Below the pieces are notes generated by a model. That model saw only the letters and a program-made list of their open reading frames with translations. It had not been told where the DNA came from and made no database searches. A DNA stretch of 64,000 nucleotides from Castanea sativa (Eukaryota; Streptophyta; Magnoliopsida; Fagales; Fagaceae): the NCBI RefSeq assembly GCF_040712315.1, contig NC_134013.1:85504001-85568000 (forward strand), written 5' to 3'. Both the position numbers and the translations under genes were made by a program. Shown in pieces: positions 24,758 to 35,865 of this stretch (positions are counted from its first letter, which is position 1; every line of letters begins with the position of its first letter).

Positions 24758-24766
24758 TATATTTTG
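24758..24766. repeat. target-site duplication of the MULE, left
   Basis: TATATTTTG, identical to 30331-30339. Confidence 0.9.
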
Positions 24767-24854
24767 GGGTAATTCTTCGGTACCCCCCCTCCTTCCAAAA
24801 AAAGAGGGGGTACGGTACCCACTAGTAGGTAACCTGCTATACCAAGTTATTTTT

Positions 24855-25365
24855 TTCTCACATTTGACGGTTCCATCTTTACATTATGCAGTTTCAACAT
24901 CACATGTAATAGTTTTTTTCTCACATTTGGTGGTTCCCTTACTATTTTCTCACATTTGACGGTTTTATCCTCACATTGTGCAGTTCCAACATCACACATG
25001 ACAGTTCTTTTCTCACATTGTGCAGTTCTCTTACCTTTTTTCTCACATTTGACAGTTTCATCCTCACATTGAGCGGTTCCAACGTCACATGTGACAGTTC
25101 TTTTGTTACATTGGATAGTTCCCTTACTTTTTTCTCGCGCTTGACGGTTCCATCTTCACATTGTGCAGTTCTAACATCACATGTGACAGTTCTTTTCTCA
25201 CATTTGGTGATTCCCTTACTTTTTTTACACATTTGACGGTTATATCCTCACATTGTTCTGTTCCAATATCATATGTGACAGTTCTTTTGTCACATTTGAT
25301 GATTCCCTTACTTTTTTTCCTCACATTTGATGGTTCTATTGTCACATTATGCAATACCAACATCA
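24855..25365. repeat. subterminal minisatellite of the MULE, first block
   Basis: A unit of about 92-94 bp recurs from 24857 ('CTCACATTTGACGGTTCC' at about 24857, 24949, 25043, 25134, 25226 and 25320). Each unit consists of three related subunits of about 31 bp, each with a 'TCACATnnnnnnGTTC' core. Subterminal tandem repeats are common in Mutator-type elements. The array continues after the hAT element, at 26168-26360. Confidence 0.85.
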
Positions 25366-25373
25366 CATCTGAC

Positions 25374-26167
25374 TAGGGATGGCAATGGGGAGGGGCGGGG
25401 CTAAAGGAGGGGCGGGGCCGAAGGATGGGATCTTCGCCCCCGCCCCGTATAGATTTTTCTTGCCCCATCCTCGCCCCGTCTTGCATGACGGGGAAAATTT
25501 CTTACCCCATCCCCGCTCCTTAAGGCCCCGTGAAGACCCGCGAAGCCCCACCCTACATCGTAAAACTTTATTTCTTGTTAATTTTTCCTATAATTATTAC
25601 CATTTTTTCAAATAAAATGACATGTTTCAATATTAAAAATATACTTGAAATTATAAATAAATTTATCCTATCAAATCAAACTAATTTTTAGCAAAAACTA
25701 AATAATATTATCTAAATGTTTAACAAGACAATATCACAACAAAAATCTCATAGTATGACACAAAAATCTCATATTATGTTAATGATGAAAAGTAAGTTGA
25801 GAAAGATATATGAATCATGAATGAAAAGACAAAAAAAAAAAAGAGTTAAAATTGGTACCTTATTTCCAACTTTTCTTGAGAGAAAAGAGAGGTAGAACCA
25901 CGTTAGGTAGAATAAAATAAGCTGATGATATTTTTGTTTAAATAGTAGGATTTTAGAGTATGAAGAAATTACAACTTAATTCTTATTAACGCGGGGTGGG
26001 GCGGGGTGGGTCTAAAAAGTGTAAACCCATCCCCGCCGAGCCCCGTGGTGCGGGTCTAAAATTTTGCCCCATCCCCGCCCCATCACCTTTGCAGGGTGGA
26101 CAAAACCTGCACGAGGCGAAGCGGGGAGGGGCGGATCAAGCGGGGCAGGGAAAAATTGTCATCCCTA
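25374..26167. mobile_element. hAT-type element, non-autonomous, nested in the MULE
   Basis: It starts TAGGGATGGCAAT and ends ATTGTCATCCCTA, giving 12 of 13 matching bases as inverted repeats. Perfect 8-bp duplications CATCTGAC lie at 25366-25373 and 26168-26175. The subterminal regions are strikingly GC-rich (GGGGCGGGGC runs, repeated inverted at the other end), while the middle is AT-rich. No transposase ORF is seen. It must be younger than the MULE minisatellite it splits. Confidence 0.93.
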
Positions 26168-26360
26168 CATCTGACTCCATTTTTGTCACATTCAGTGGTA
26201 CCCTATTTTTTATTCTCAAATTTGACAGTTCTATTATCACATTAGGCAATACTAACATTACTTTTGACCATATTTTTGTCACATTCGGTGGTACCCTATT
26301 TTTTCCTTACAATTGATGGTTCAATTGTCATAGTAAGCACTACCAATATCCCATCTAACC
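26168..26360. repeat. subterminal minisatellite of the MULE, second block
   Basis: These are diverged units of the same array ('TTTTTGTCACATTCAGTGGTACCC' at about 26180 and 26271, about 91 bp apart), continuing directly from the array on the other side of the hAT element. Confidence 0.75.
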
Positions 26361-26959
26361 ATATTTTATAGTTGGGCTTATCACGGAGGTCACTTTTTTA
26401 CTTATTAATTACCGCTTATCGCAATAGTAATTTTTTAAAAGTTATTAAAAAATTTAGATCTAAAATCTAAAACCAAAAAAAAAAAAAAAAAAGGCATCCT
26501 ATGAAATTAGCCTAACCACAATAATTACTCTTGTTCACAAAAAAAACCAGCTGGAATTATCTTGGTTTCTTACACAAATATTTGAATATACCAATTAACT
26601 TCCTATGTATCTCCTTGGGTAGCTTCCATCACATTCAGGGGCATACCTCCCTATAAAATAACATAGTTAAGGTCACTTTCTTGATATTTATATTTTTATT
26701 ATTTATATATGATGATGAACCAAAAGTTAGATTTTCTCCAATTCGTCCATAGTGTCGTCCAAGACCAAAAAGGTCATCCAAGTGCAAGAAAGTCGTCCAA
26801 CATGGAGTCACCTGTAAGACCTATTTACTAGGATTTGACAGCATTAGTAGCTGCCCATGGCACATCCATGGAACTTGTAGAAATGGGCACTACCATGCCT
26901 AGCCAAGTATGTCTATGTATGTATGCGTATAGTTGGCTAGCTTTTTACCTAGATTTGCA

Positions 26960-27092
26960 GGTGACAGTGGAGAGCAAGGCCTACCATAAGTCATGTTTCA
27001 AGTGCTCTCATGGTGGTTGTCCTATAACCCCATCTACTTATGCAGCTCTAGAGGGCATTTTGTATTGCAAACACCATTTCTCCCAGCTTGTA
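26960..27092 (+). pseudogene. captured LIM-domain exon (plant WLIM-type)
   Basis: After an AG acceptor (TTGCAG), the frame encodes a second-LIM-domain segment: VESKAYHKSCFKCSHGGCPI, then AALEGILYCKHHFSQL, followed by a possible GT donor (GTATAT). The metal ligands visible are H and C of AYHKSC, C of FKC, C of GGC, C of YC and the following H residues. In plant two-LIM proteins (actin-bundling and nuclear) this exon follows a linker and the first LIM domain, neither of which is found. It sits inside the MULE, so it is best read as a transduplicated gene fragment. No promoter or full ORF supports expression. Confidence 0.85.
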
Positions 27093-27949
27093 TATTGTAT
27101 TCGCACAATTTTCTCATAGACTCATAGCACAGGTCCCACTTGTGTATTGTATTTAGCTGAAGAATAGAAGAAGTATTTGATTTTCATGGTCAATGTCTCA
27201 CCTTTTCTTTTCTTTTAAAATGCAGTTATTATTGCAGTGGGTAGTAATATATCATTTGTTGCATTTATTTTATTTTATTTTGTTATATCATTTGTTACAT
27301 TTGTAATTGTATTGGTGCAAAATAAAGGTCATAGTGTTAATTACAATGTTGGTTTGTTTTGGTTAGATGAATTTTTTTATTTTTTATTTTAATTCCTTCC
27401 ACCTATTTGATTGATAAAAGGGAAAACTAATTTCCAAAGTTTATCATGGAATACATTTTCTTATAAGCACAGACAAAATCTGCATAGTGACGTTTTTATC
27501 ATTTGAAAGTTTCCTTTCCTTTTAGTAACTTTAGGGGAAATTTTTCAAAAATTCCAAACAAATTTAAATTGAAAAAAGAAAAGGAAAAAAAGACTGGCAA
27601 ATGTTTTGAAGGTAGAGTAAAGAGGACAGGCAAAAAGAATAGACTATAGAAATGAATTTTTTTTCTCACTCCATATCTTTGTAATAAGCCAAAACAAAAG
27701 GTACATAAAGCTTATGAAGTTTTTGCAAAATGATGTCTTGCAAGTCGTTTTACAAAAGCTGGATTTGCATCCCATGATCAAGCAAACACAACAATACGCC
27801 CAACACTGATGATGAGCTAAAAGTAAAGAGAGAACCAAGTTTTGCCAATTCTCCACCAAGAAAATTAGGTATCAGAAGAAACACACCCATAAACAAAGAG
27901 AAAACCATGTAGTCAAACCATAATAAATGATAGGAATTTTAAGCCTCTG

Positions 27950-28012
27950 GCGTAGAGGCTGCTGCACGCTTCATTGATGCAGACTTGATAAGATGGTTGT
28001 AATCAAATATAC
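27950..28012 (-). pseudogene. captured LIM gene C-terminal fragment, opposite strand
   Basis: The minus strand reads DYNHLIKSASMKRAAASTPE followed by A and TAA. It closely resembles the C-terminal tail of plant WLIM1-type proteins, which follows the LIM2 exon found at 26960. Here it is on the other strand and about 860 bp away, so the parent gene's 3' part has been inverted or captured separately. No AG acceptor precedes it. Confidence 0.7.
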
Positions 28013-28374
28013 AAGTTGGGAGTAATCAAATCTCCCATAAGAGTAGTGAGAGAAATAATACCTATATTGGATCCATAATATAACCATTGTGAGTGAGGAG
28101 CATTGGTTATTAACTTATTATTTGAAGAATCAAAACTAGAGAAGAATCTTCTAGCAAGTGAATATTAGAGACAAATATAACAATTCCATTTTTGTTTTTT
28201 CAATTTATTCATAATGATCTCCAAAAGTTTGGACAAAAAATTAAAAAGATGATAACATCAAACACAATATAATGACCAATGAACTAGTTTGCTTGCAATT
28301 CCTGAAGAATATATGCAAGTCAATACAGTATAAAGGGGCTGATTACCTAGCTTGCAACAAACTAGCATAAAATA

Positions 28375-29060
28375 TTACAAGGAAATCAAGGCAAGAACAA
28401 GCAGCCTAAGTTCAGCACAGTGAAGATTAGCTACCATGATACCGATGGAATTTAAAACTTCCAGTATATTCTCAGTAGATGCAAAATTCCTGATATGACA
28501 CCCCAAAATAGTATCTCTGCAAAGATGACATAGAGTAGAATGCCTACTCTTCTGGAATGCAAAACCCCAACAAAAATGTGCTTCTGATTCCAATATACCT
28601 ATCACAGTTTAACAGCAAAATATTAACAACACTAACAAATTAAAAGATTATTATAGAAAAAATGACAAGGAGTAAGACTATGATTAAATTTTGGTAGAGG
28701 GTTTTTTTTTTTTTTTTTAAAATTATAAATTGTATAGGTTGATTGCTCAGATTTGCCAAAAGCAAGGTGCAGACCTTGTAGACAATAATCCATGTGTCTA
28801 TAAGCAAGACCAATAAGATACATTAGGTTGAATCCACCAATATGAAGATTAAATGCTTGTGCAAGGAAGTAAGATATAATTTGATGGCATTGAATATTAA
28901 ACAGAAAAGGAAGACACAAAGACATGGATGCGAGAAAGGGAAATGAAAAGTGCCTCCCCAGTGGAGTTTTGGCAAGTTTTGGGAGATTAAACATGTTCCA
29001 AAGCCCAAGTATGATACCTAGTTTAAGTTGCCTAATGGGTCTACCATAGTAATATAACAC
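28375..29060 (-). other. two unidentified ORFs inside the MULE
   Basis: On the minus strand, open stretches at 28375-28605 (76 codons, HSTLCHLCRDTILGCHIRNF within) and 28632-29060 (142 codons) lie end to end in the MULE interior. I recognise no domain. Their position suggests further captured gene exons, but they could be chance ORFs. A poly-A/T run (28701-28720) falls within the second. Confidence 0.35.
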
Positions 29061-29529
29061 AAATTCAATAACATACTACACTTCACAACGTTCACCCCAC
29101 ACTCCTCTCACCAATTCAAATTGGATCACTGACTCCCAGCAATCTCAAACCCTTGACCCTCCAACTACCTTCCTCTCCCACCTCACCATTAACTCAACCA
29201 CAAATCTACTGTTCCTTGGTATTCCAACCCAACATCCATGAATCCCTTGGAACCTAGCAGAATTAACTAAAAAAATAACCCATAATTTTTTATTTTGTAT
29301 CAGTGCAAGCCTAAAGAAATTACAAAATAACCCAAAAAAAAAAATCTCCACGAAATAGGATCAAATTCACAAAACTAAATCAAGATTATTGTCTATTAAA
29401 CACAACTAAATTCTGAAACTTCCTTCTAACTATGATTATTTTAAAGTTTAGTCACCTCAGGGCTACCAAGCTTTGGAATGATTGTTAGGGCTTGTGATTG
29501 TTACAGGTCCTTAGATTTTGGGGATGTTT

Positions 29530-29695
29530 AGAAAACTATGAACATCATACAGAGCAAGGAAGATAATGTCCCCAGGTAAGTCTTCAACCCAAACCTGAAG
29601 TTCTAGCCCAACCCAAGATTTCTTTGCCAAAGCATTAGCAACCTTATTACAATTCCGTTTCACATGACAGTAGTGATCTAGGAAATTAATGGTGA
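29530..29695 (-). pseudogene. LINE-type RNase H fragment inside the MULE
   Basis: The minus strand encodes FLDHYCHVKRNCNKVANALA followed by KKSWVGLELQVW and a downstream DLPGDI. This is the C-terminal part of the RNase H-like (RVT_3) domain seen in plant non-LTR elements and their domesticated relatives. Only this piece is present and no start or upstream domain is seen. Confidence 0.65.
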
Positions 29696-30289
29696 ATTGT
29701 CAAGCCCTTCGGTGTAAAGATTAATTTGTCAAATATATAAGAACTGAAACTCAAACAAAACAACAATAGCATAAACCCACAAAGTTTAGAGAAATAATAT
29801 AAACCCATCTCAGTGTTAATCATATGTAAAGAGAGAACCTGAAGATTGTGGGTGATGTCACCGATTTAGAATGGAAGAGAAGAATTGACGCCGAGTCGTA
29901 CGGGAAGAGATGAAGCGCCGCCGAGTTGGATTGGATATGAGTGCGCCGCCGATTTGAGGATGGATTGGAAGAGACAAAGCTAGAGAGCAGAGCTGACAAT
30001 TTGGATAGGATGAGAAGAAGCGCCGCCGATTTGAGGTTGTGGGTGTGCGGCTATCTGGTTCTTGAATGGTTTTAGCTGTTTGATTTGAGGGTTTTGTTTA
30101 GAGAGGAAAATGTGAGACAGAGCAAGCAGAGGGAGAGAAGCAAACGTGAGAAGAGAAAAGTTTGATGAATGTCATAATTGTTTGTTTATATGTAAAACAT
30201 GTTTAACCGGTAACCAAAACCCATTAAAACTACATCTACGGTCAAGATTAAAACAATACTAAATTAACAGTTCAGATTTAGGTGGGTAT

Positions 30290-30318
30290 CGTACCCCCTC
30301 TTTTTTTGAGGGGGTACG
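30290..30318. repeat. terminal hairpin of the MULE, right end
   Basis: CGTACCCCCTC, seven T residues, then GAGGGGGTACG: a perfect 11-bp stem within the terminal repeat. The left end has the matching arrangement at 24780-24813 with a shorter uninterrupted stem (GTACCCCC/GGGGGTAC) and larger loop. Confidence 0.9.
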
Positions 30319-30330
30319 GTAGAATGACCC

Positions 30331-30339
30331 TATATTTTG
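30331..30339. repeat. target-site duplication of the MULE, right
   Basis: TATATTTTG, identical to 24758-24766. Confidence 0.9.
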
Positions 30340-30816
30340 TGGACCTTCTAGGAGTTGGGAGAAATAATACAAAATCCTTTTACATTTTATTATTTTCCAA
30401 AAAAAAAAAAAAAAATTTATAACCGACAACTTTTGAGATTTTTTTACAACTTTGGCTCCTTTTGTTTTCAAGACCTTGAAACCCTTTCATAAAATTTTGG
30501 GGCATAAGGCTAGGCCGGACTCAAAGAGCCGCCGAAGCATACCCATAAAAGAAAAGGTAGGCCATTCCAAATTTGAAAAAGTCTGGAGATACACATTCTG
30601 TCAAACATATTAATATATTATCACATCTTGTGTATATATCAAGTGATGATTAGGATTTTTTTTTTAATTTTTTAATTTTTATGTTATCAAGTGTCAATAG
30701 TTATCTCATTTATAACTGATGTTATCCAATTACAAGTTGACAAATGCGCAAGTTATTACAAAGTGTTTCGAAATGTGTGTCCTCAGAAAAATTGCTCCAA
30801 ATTCTATACTTAAATT

Positions 30817-31000
30817 CATGGTTTTAAAAAACCGAAACGGTCAAAGAATCTAAAAAATGACCAATTCCCAATATTTCCCTATTCTTGATTGGTTTTCACT
30901 ATTTTTGGAAAGATTTTTTTGGTTTTTACTTTTTACTGTACTGGTTCTATGTCCAATTCCCAGTTAAACCAATTGGTTTGGTTCGATTTTTAAAACAGTG
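30817..31000. mobile_element. hAT-like MITE
   Basis: The ends CATGGTTTTAAAAAACCGAA and (from the right) CACTGTTTTAAAAATCGAAC are imperfect inverted repeats. The flanks CTTAAATT (30809-30816) and CTTAAATC (31001-31008) look like an 8-bp target duplication with one later change. Confidence 0.65.
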
Positions 31001-31466
31001 CTTAAATCCTAACTTGAATTCTTGCTATGTTATATGAGTGCCTCATGAAAATTATTCTACTAAAATCTAGATAACAACCTCTAAAATATTGGCTAATTTT
31101 TTTTTTTCTCTAAATTTTATATTTAATTAATTTTTCTTTGAGAAGAACATTTAATTTGTGTTGGCAATTCTCAACCAAAAAAAAAAAAAAAAAAAATTGT
31201 GTTGGCATGCTTTGGATCATGACCGATTGGACTTCTTTAGGGTGTGATAAGATGACAGATTTCAGTGGTGGCAACGAGCTTAATGGGTCTGATGTGGGCT
31301 AACTTGGTGGGCCGGTTTTGGGCATTGAGTAGGCGGTGTTGTAAAGAGTTTGTACTTTGAAGACTTGTAGTGGTCCTTATTGGGGATGGAGATCACGTAT
31401 TTTTGGGTGTGTGCGTTTGCAATAAATTATTTTTATTTTTATCTTTAATTTTGTAGTTTAAATTAC

Positions 31467-32280
31467 TGTGGGAGCCAAAAATCACTCTGCCCCAGGATGA
31501 TATATGGGTCCTCAGAATGAATTTTGATTGAATAACAATTTACTTATAAAAAAGAAAAAAGGAAAAAAATACTCTACAATGAAAAACTCAAGCAATTGAT
31601 TTCACGTTCTGCTGCTCATTCAAAGTAAAACTCATGTGTTATAAGAGAAAATTCAATTTTTCAAGGTGTTTTACAACATCAATTCTTAATGTTTCACTCT
31701 TTTTCCTGCTACTATTCCTCTCTCTTTCTCTCTTTTGTGTCTATTTTCACCCTCCCTTTCTTTTCTTGTCCTCCCTCTTATATAGGTATCTTTTTGTTCC
31801 TATCTTTATAGTTTTCAGGGATATTCTCTTCTCCCTTATCGATTTCCTCCCTTCCCTTATCCTAGAATTTTGACTTTTAGGGGTGCTTGTACTGTTCACG
31901 TTGTCTCTTATGCATTCAATGCAACAGATGTTAGGTGGAAATCCTATCATTAATGCGGTGGTGAAGATCTTCAACCTTCTTACGTATTCTGAATGTCTCC
32001 CGAGATTCCAGGTACCTTCTAGAAATCAGACATGAATTATCCGTGCACCTCACCTCGAGTAATGCTAGACTCTCTTTAGCTTATTGCCCTCTTCTTGGAA
32101 ACGATTTACTAAAGTTGCTCTCCTCCTCTTGGGTGCTTGGGATGTTCATATTGCATTTCTTCCATACCCTAAAACCCATTGGACCCTCCTACAAGTATAC
32201 ATATTTGGCCCAATTCATTCCATGGAGCCCAATTGGTACTTCGGCTTTAAGCTTGGATAGAGACTCTCCAACTCCCCACA
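31467..32280. mobile_element. solo LTR (probably Ty3/gypsy)
   Basis: TGTGGGAGCC at the left and CTCCCCACA at the right give TG...CA ends with a short inverted repeat. Perfect 5-bp duplications ATTAC flank it (31462-31466 and 32281-32285). A TATATAGG motif near 31779 could be the promoter when read on the plus strand. No internal region exists on either side, so it is a product of LTR-LTR recombination. The block 'ATTAATGCGG' near 31950 resembles one in the two flanking gypsy LTRs, but the family is different. Confidence 0.85.
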
Positions 32281-32801
32281 ATTACAATTCATGATTTATA
32301 ACATAATTTTTAGTAATTAATTATTACTGTCTATTATTTTATTAATAATGTGTGTGTCAAGTCGGAAATTAGTCAGCCATATGCCATCACAAAATTGACA
32401 ATAAAAACCAAAGTGACAATGATTTCAAAACTCAATGATTAAAATGACCGCACTAAAAATACAAAGATCAAATTGAAAATTGCTCCAAAATTTAGGGACC
32501 ACAAAAGTTTTTATTTTACCTTGTATATAACAACCATCTCATATGGAGATGGACCCCATAAACATGAGAGGAATGTTAGATGTAATAGTTACAAATAAAT
32601 TATATCTTCCCAAACTTCTAATATTTTTTATCTCATACATAGTTTTTGGCACTCTGCTGGTGAATTAAATTATTGTAAAAATTGTAAGTTGATAGACTTA
32701 TAAGGGGAAAAATTTGGAGTGGATAGGAAAATAATAATTATAGCATCCATAAAATTAACTCACACTAGAAAAGGTCAAAACTTATTTCTTTTAAGATTAC
32801 T

Positions 32802-33122
32802 ATGTTTAGTAACTATTTTTAATTTTGTTTTTAAAAACTTGTTTTTGAGAGTGAAAATGAAAAACAGTTTTATTGTGTTTATAAAATTAAAAACACGTTT
32901 AGTTTGTTCAAAACAAGAGGGAGAGAGAGTGTGGGTTTTATTTTTGTTTAAACTAGAATTTGAAACTTGGACCTTATTAAGTGTACTTGGTTTTTCTCCG
33001 TTTTCAAATTTGAAAAAAATTCTTAAGCTATTCTCAATTTCCTTTGAAAATAGAGAAATGTAAAATAGAAATAGTTATTGAAAACAAAAAATTGTTAAAA
33101 AAAGAAAAAAAATACCAAACAC
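32802..33122. mobile_element. decayed MITE related to 24177-24581
   Basis: The left end ATGTTTAGTAACTATTTTTA and right end (read inwards) GTGTTTGGTATTTTTTTTC resemble the GTTTGGTAAC family but have drifted. The interior is AT-rich. Confidence 0.5.
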
Positions 33123-33867
33123 GTACCACTTTTTAAGTACTTTTAAGTTTTAACAGAAAAGAAAAGATAGAGAGAGAGAGAGAGAAAACCATCCATATAT
33201 GGAAAAAAAAATGAACATCATAAAGGATTATACAAAATTATTACATCTAGCACTTTTTTTTTTCTTTCTAATAAACAATTAGTGAGAAGAAAAAACGTAA
33301 TCCAAAGAAGAAAAAATTGAATTATATTCTTTTTCAGTTTTCCTCAACAAAAAAGAAAAAAGAAAAAAGAAAAAAAACCAACCTCAACAACAACAATTTC
33401 CATATTCAAGAAAAAAAAAACAATAACAACAACGGCCTTTCTAGATATGAAATGCAACTAAGTAACAAACCGCGAAGAAAACCAAAATAAATGAATTTTG
33501 CGGAGCCTCTCTTTGATAACCTCCTAACACTTTGTTTCATTTCTCCAAATGGATGAATTTCCCTATAAAAATAATTTCATCCTCATGATTCATGAAGGAG
33601 ACAGGCTTTTGGAGCAAGGTTGAATCTGCAATTAAAGTTACCTTTACCTTGTCCTGGCTCCACTAGTGTTAAAGGTAAATGTCAAGATTCGTTTTTATTT
33701 TCTTCTCTAAAAATTGTTTATTTATTATTTCCCATTCATTTTTCCTGCTTTTTGGTGTTTTTCTTTAAATTTTCGGTCTACTTGTGCTCAAGTCATTGAT
33801 GTTAAGCCTTTTCCATGTGCATGCTCTTCAAGGACAAAGAATCATGTTTATGAATTCCTATTTCTTA

Positions 33868-33869
<2 letters not shown>

Positions 33870-33904
<35 letters not shown>
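33870..33904. repeat. AT microsatellite
   Basis: About 17 AT units, roughly 270 bp upstream of the S-protein homologue start codon. Confidence 0.9.
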
Positions 33905-33906
<2 letters not shown>

Positions 33907-34169
33907 AACATATATTTTGGGGAAGGAACCAATTAATTGAAAAAAGCTTAACAATTATTAAGAGCCTTGTAACTCAATTGACAATGCTTGTTTTATCTCT
34001 CTAATAGGCATGAATTGCATGATATATTTTTTGGTAAAGTCAATTGCATGATATATGCTTTGTTATGAACTTGTCCATATTTAGAGTAAAAATTAAGAAA
34101 ATGTTCCCATTAATCTCCTCTTTCATTTTAACAGTTTGTGCAAGGACAAGAAGCATAGTGATTTTAAAG

Positions 34170-34598
34170 ATGAGTCCATTAATCATGATGAGCAACATTC
34201 TTGGACTCATGCTCATCATAGTGGCTGCATTGAAACCATGCTATGGACTTTACCTTGGCAGAAGACACTTATACATTAGGAATGACTTGGAAAACCACTT
34301 GCCGCTGAAGATTCATTGCTGGTCCAAAGACAATGACTTAGGCCTTATGACTTTGAAATTTACCCAGGAAACCAGTTGGAGCTTCAAAGACAATAACATC
34401 TGGGGTACAAAATTTGAATGCGACATGGAGTTTAAACTGGAAGGTCAAATGAAGAGGGGACAAGTCGTGGTGTATAACAATAAGAAGAAGATTAGAACAC
34501 GAGAGTGCCGCAAGAGGTGTAAATGGTCAGTTCGGAAATATGGGTTATATGCATTTGATGAGAAGGATAAAAAGTGGGATTTTGAGATTCCATGGTAA
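34170..34598 (+). CDS. S-protein homologue (plant self-incompatibility protein S1 family)
   Basis: This encodes a small secreted protein of 142 residues. Residues 1-26 form a hydrophobic signal peptide ending KPCYG. The mature part shows the S1-family pattern: RNDLEN near the start, LKIHCWSKDNDLG, then SWSFKDN and GTKFECD, and late cysteines in RECRKRCKW. The four mature cysteines and overall size fit the family. The founding members are Papaver stigma S proteins; most homologues have no known function. I chose the ATG at 34170 because it begins a signal peptide; an in-frame ATG further upstream (34044) would add 42 residues without one. There is no intron. The C-terminal part is unusually basic (KKKIRTRECRKRCKW). 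It stands alone among repeats. Confidence 0.85.
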   Translation: MSPLIMMSNILGLMLIIVAALKPCYGLYLGRRHLYIRNDLENHLPLKIHCWSKDNDLGLMTLKFTQETSWSFKDNNIWGTKFECDMEFKLEGQMKRGQVVVYNNKKKIRTRECRKRCKWSVRKYGLYAFDEKDKKWDFEIPW

Positions 34599-35050
34599 TG
34601 GTGCTTCTGATATTATTCTGAATGAGACTCTGTGTGAACAAACCTATGTTACGTAGCCGCATATGAACGTACCTTATTATATATGTACGTAGTAAAATTC
34701 TTCCTCTAATTGATGGACTTAAACCGATAGAAGTCTCATCAATTATATGATGGGTGTGATGACCTAGTGAGCAAATCTATGTTACATGGCTGTATATGAA
34801 CACAATTATATAATAGAAATTGTTACTCTAATTGATGGACTTACCCAATAGAAGTCTCCCAATGTACCATATCCACATAACCATAATGATATCATTTACA
34901 GGAGTGATTTGCAACAAGTTTATTTTATTTTATTTATATATTTGCAACAAGTTGTTAGCCTAGAGAAATGGCAAAAGCCTAAATGCTCGACTATTGAGGA
35001 CAGAGATTCTTTTTCCGACCTTATTTTATAATGCTTTTTATTTTTATAAT

Positions 35051-35175
35051 GCTTCCAAACCTTAGGTTATACTTGTGGGGTGTGAGGGATAAATGTCGGA
35101 GTTCAAGTCTTTAGGAAGAAGCTTCACACACATATACACTTAGATTAAGTTAGAGTAGAATTTCTATCTTGTATC
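35051..35175 (+). repeat. tRNA-derived SINE copy 3
   Basis: It reads TACTTGTGGGGTGTGAGGG ... GGAGTTCAAGTCTTTAGGA ... TTCACACACATATACACTTA ... TTAGAGTAGAATTTCTATCT. GAGTTCAAGTCT is a B-box-like motif. The A-box end is truncated compared with copy 4. Confidence 0.75.
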
Positions 35176-35394
35176 AAAACCTTAGATTATACTGATTTTT
35201 TTTTAATTATGCTTCCTTCGAGAATTACTTTTGTAATTTTTTTTACTGTGAAATCAATATAAATAAATTAGGATTTTAATTAATGTGGAAATAATAATAA
35301 TAATAATAATAATAATACATAGAAGCCACAAATTAATTGTATATTATGGAACAAAAATGTCATCATAGAAACCAAACTCTTTAAATAATTGGTT

Positions 35395-35406
<12 letters not shown>

Positions 35407-35444
<38 letters not shown>
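35407..35444. repeat. AT microsatellite
   Basis: About 19 AT units. Confidence 0.9.
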
Positions 35445-35448
<4 letters not shown>

Positions 35449-35489
35449 AATCCGTAATTTTTATTAAGAAGAAGATAAAAACAATACAT

Positions 35490-35840
35490 CTTGAGTCAAA
35501 AGAGACTCAATCATACTAGAATTTTCCTCAATCCAAGTACATAATCATTAACATTCTTGGCATATTGAGCTAAGATATGTGCTGGACGATTGCCTTCTCA
35601 CTTAACATGGTTCATTTGTACTCTTCTAAAGTCCTGTAGATTTCGCCGAATCCCTTCCACGATATTGGATTTAGTAATAGGTGGTTCACATGGTTCCATC
35701 AAGACGCCCACCACCATTTTCGAGCAAGACAACATTCTGTACTCCTACATCCCAGGTAAAGAGGACTCCCTCCTCTAATTCCTTAGCTTCGGTTTCTAGA
35801 GCTCCCAAAAGAATAGGGAGCGTCTTACTTATGCCTTAGC
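35490..35840 (-). pseudogene. LINE-type RNase H (RVT_3) fragment
   Basis: The minus strand reads GALETEAKELEEGVLFTWDV, then IVEGIRRNLQDFRRVQMNHV, then an in-frame stop, then GNRPAHILAQYAKNVNDYVL. This is the alpha-helical middle and C-terminal part of the RNase H-like domain of plant non-LTR retroelements. Frame changes and stops show decay. It abuts the copia remnant on the other strand. Confidence 0.7.
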
Positions 35841-35865
35841 TTTGGTAACAGATTAATAATGAAAA

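Larger units (their letters stand above)
21301..24766. other. intergenic between XTH-E and the MULE
   Basis: No gene is seen. It contains the XTH-E 5' region, two minus-strand SINE copies (22723-22856 and 23036-23170), short homopolymer-rich decayed repeats (23580-24050), and a MITE (24177-24581). Confidence 0.6.
24767..30330. mobile_element. Pack-MULE-like Mutator element, 5.56 kb, non-autonomous
   Basis: The ends are inverted repeats: GGGTAATTCTTCGGTACCCCC at the left and GGGTCATTCTACCGTACCCCC read inwards from the right (18 of 21 identical), extending to about 55 bp with a gap. Perfect 9-bp duplications TATATTTTG flank it, the hallmark length for Mutator. Both ends carry a hairpin. Inside, left to right, are a roughly 93-bp minisatellite (24855-25365 and 26168-26360) split by a hAT element, a LIM-domain exon (26960-27092, plus), a LIM C-terminal piece (27950-28012, minus), two unidentified minus-strand ORFs (28375-29060), an RNase H fragment of a LINE (about 29530-29695, minus), and a GC-richer stretch with repeated GCGCCGCCGATTTGAGG (about 29940-30040). 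No transposase is seen. Confidence 0.88.
30340..34169. other. intergenic between the MULE and the S-protein homologue
   Basis: It contains a hAT-like MITE (30817-31000), a solo LTR (31467-32280), a MITE (32802-33122), poly-A-rich stretches (33330-33430) and an AT microsatellite (33870-33904). ORFs within the LTR (around 31634-32294) are LTR sequence, not genes. Confidence 0.6.
34599..35489. other. intergenic after the S-protein homologue
   Basis: It includes a partly duplicated segment (about 34640-34735 and 34770-34860 share 'CTCTAATTGATGGACTTA' and 'ATAGAAGTCTC'), a SINE copy (35051-35175), an AAT repeat (35290-35316) and an AT microsatellite (35407-35444). No gene is seen. Confidence 0.6.
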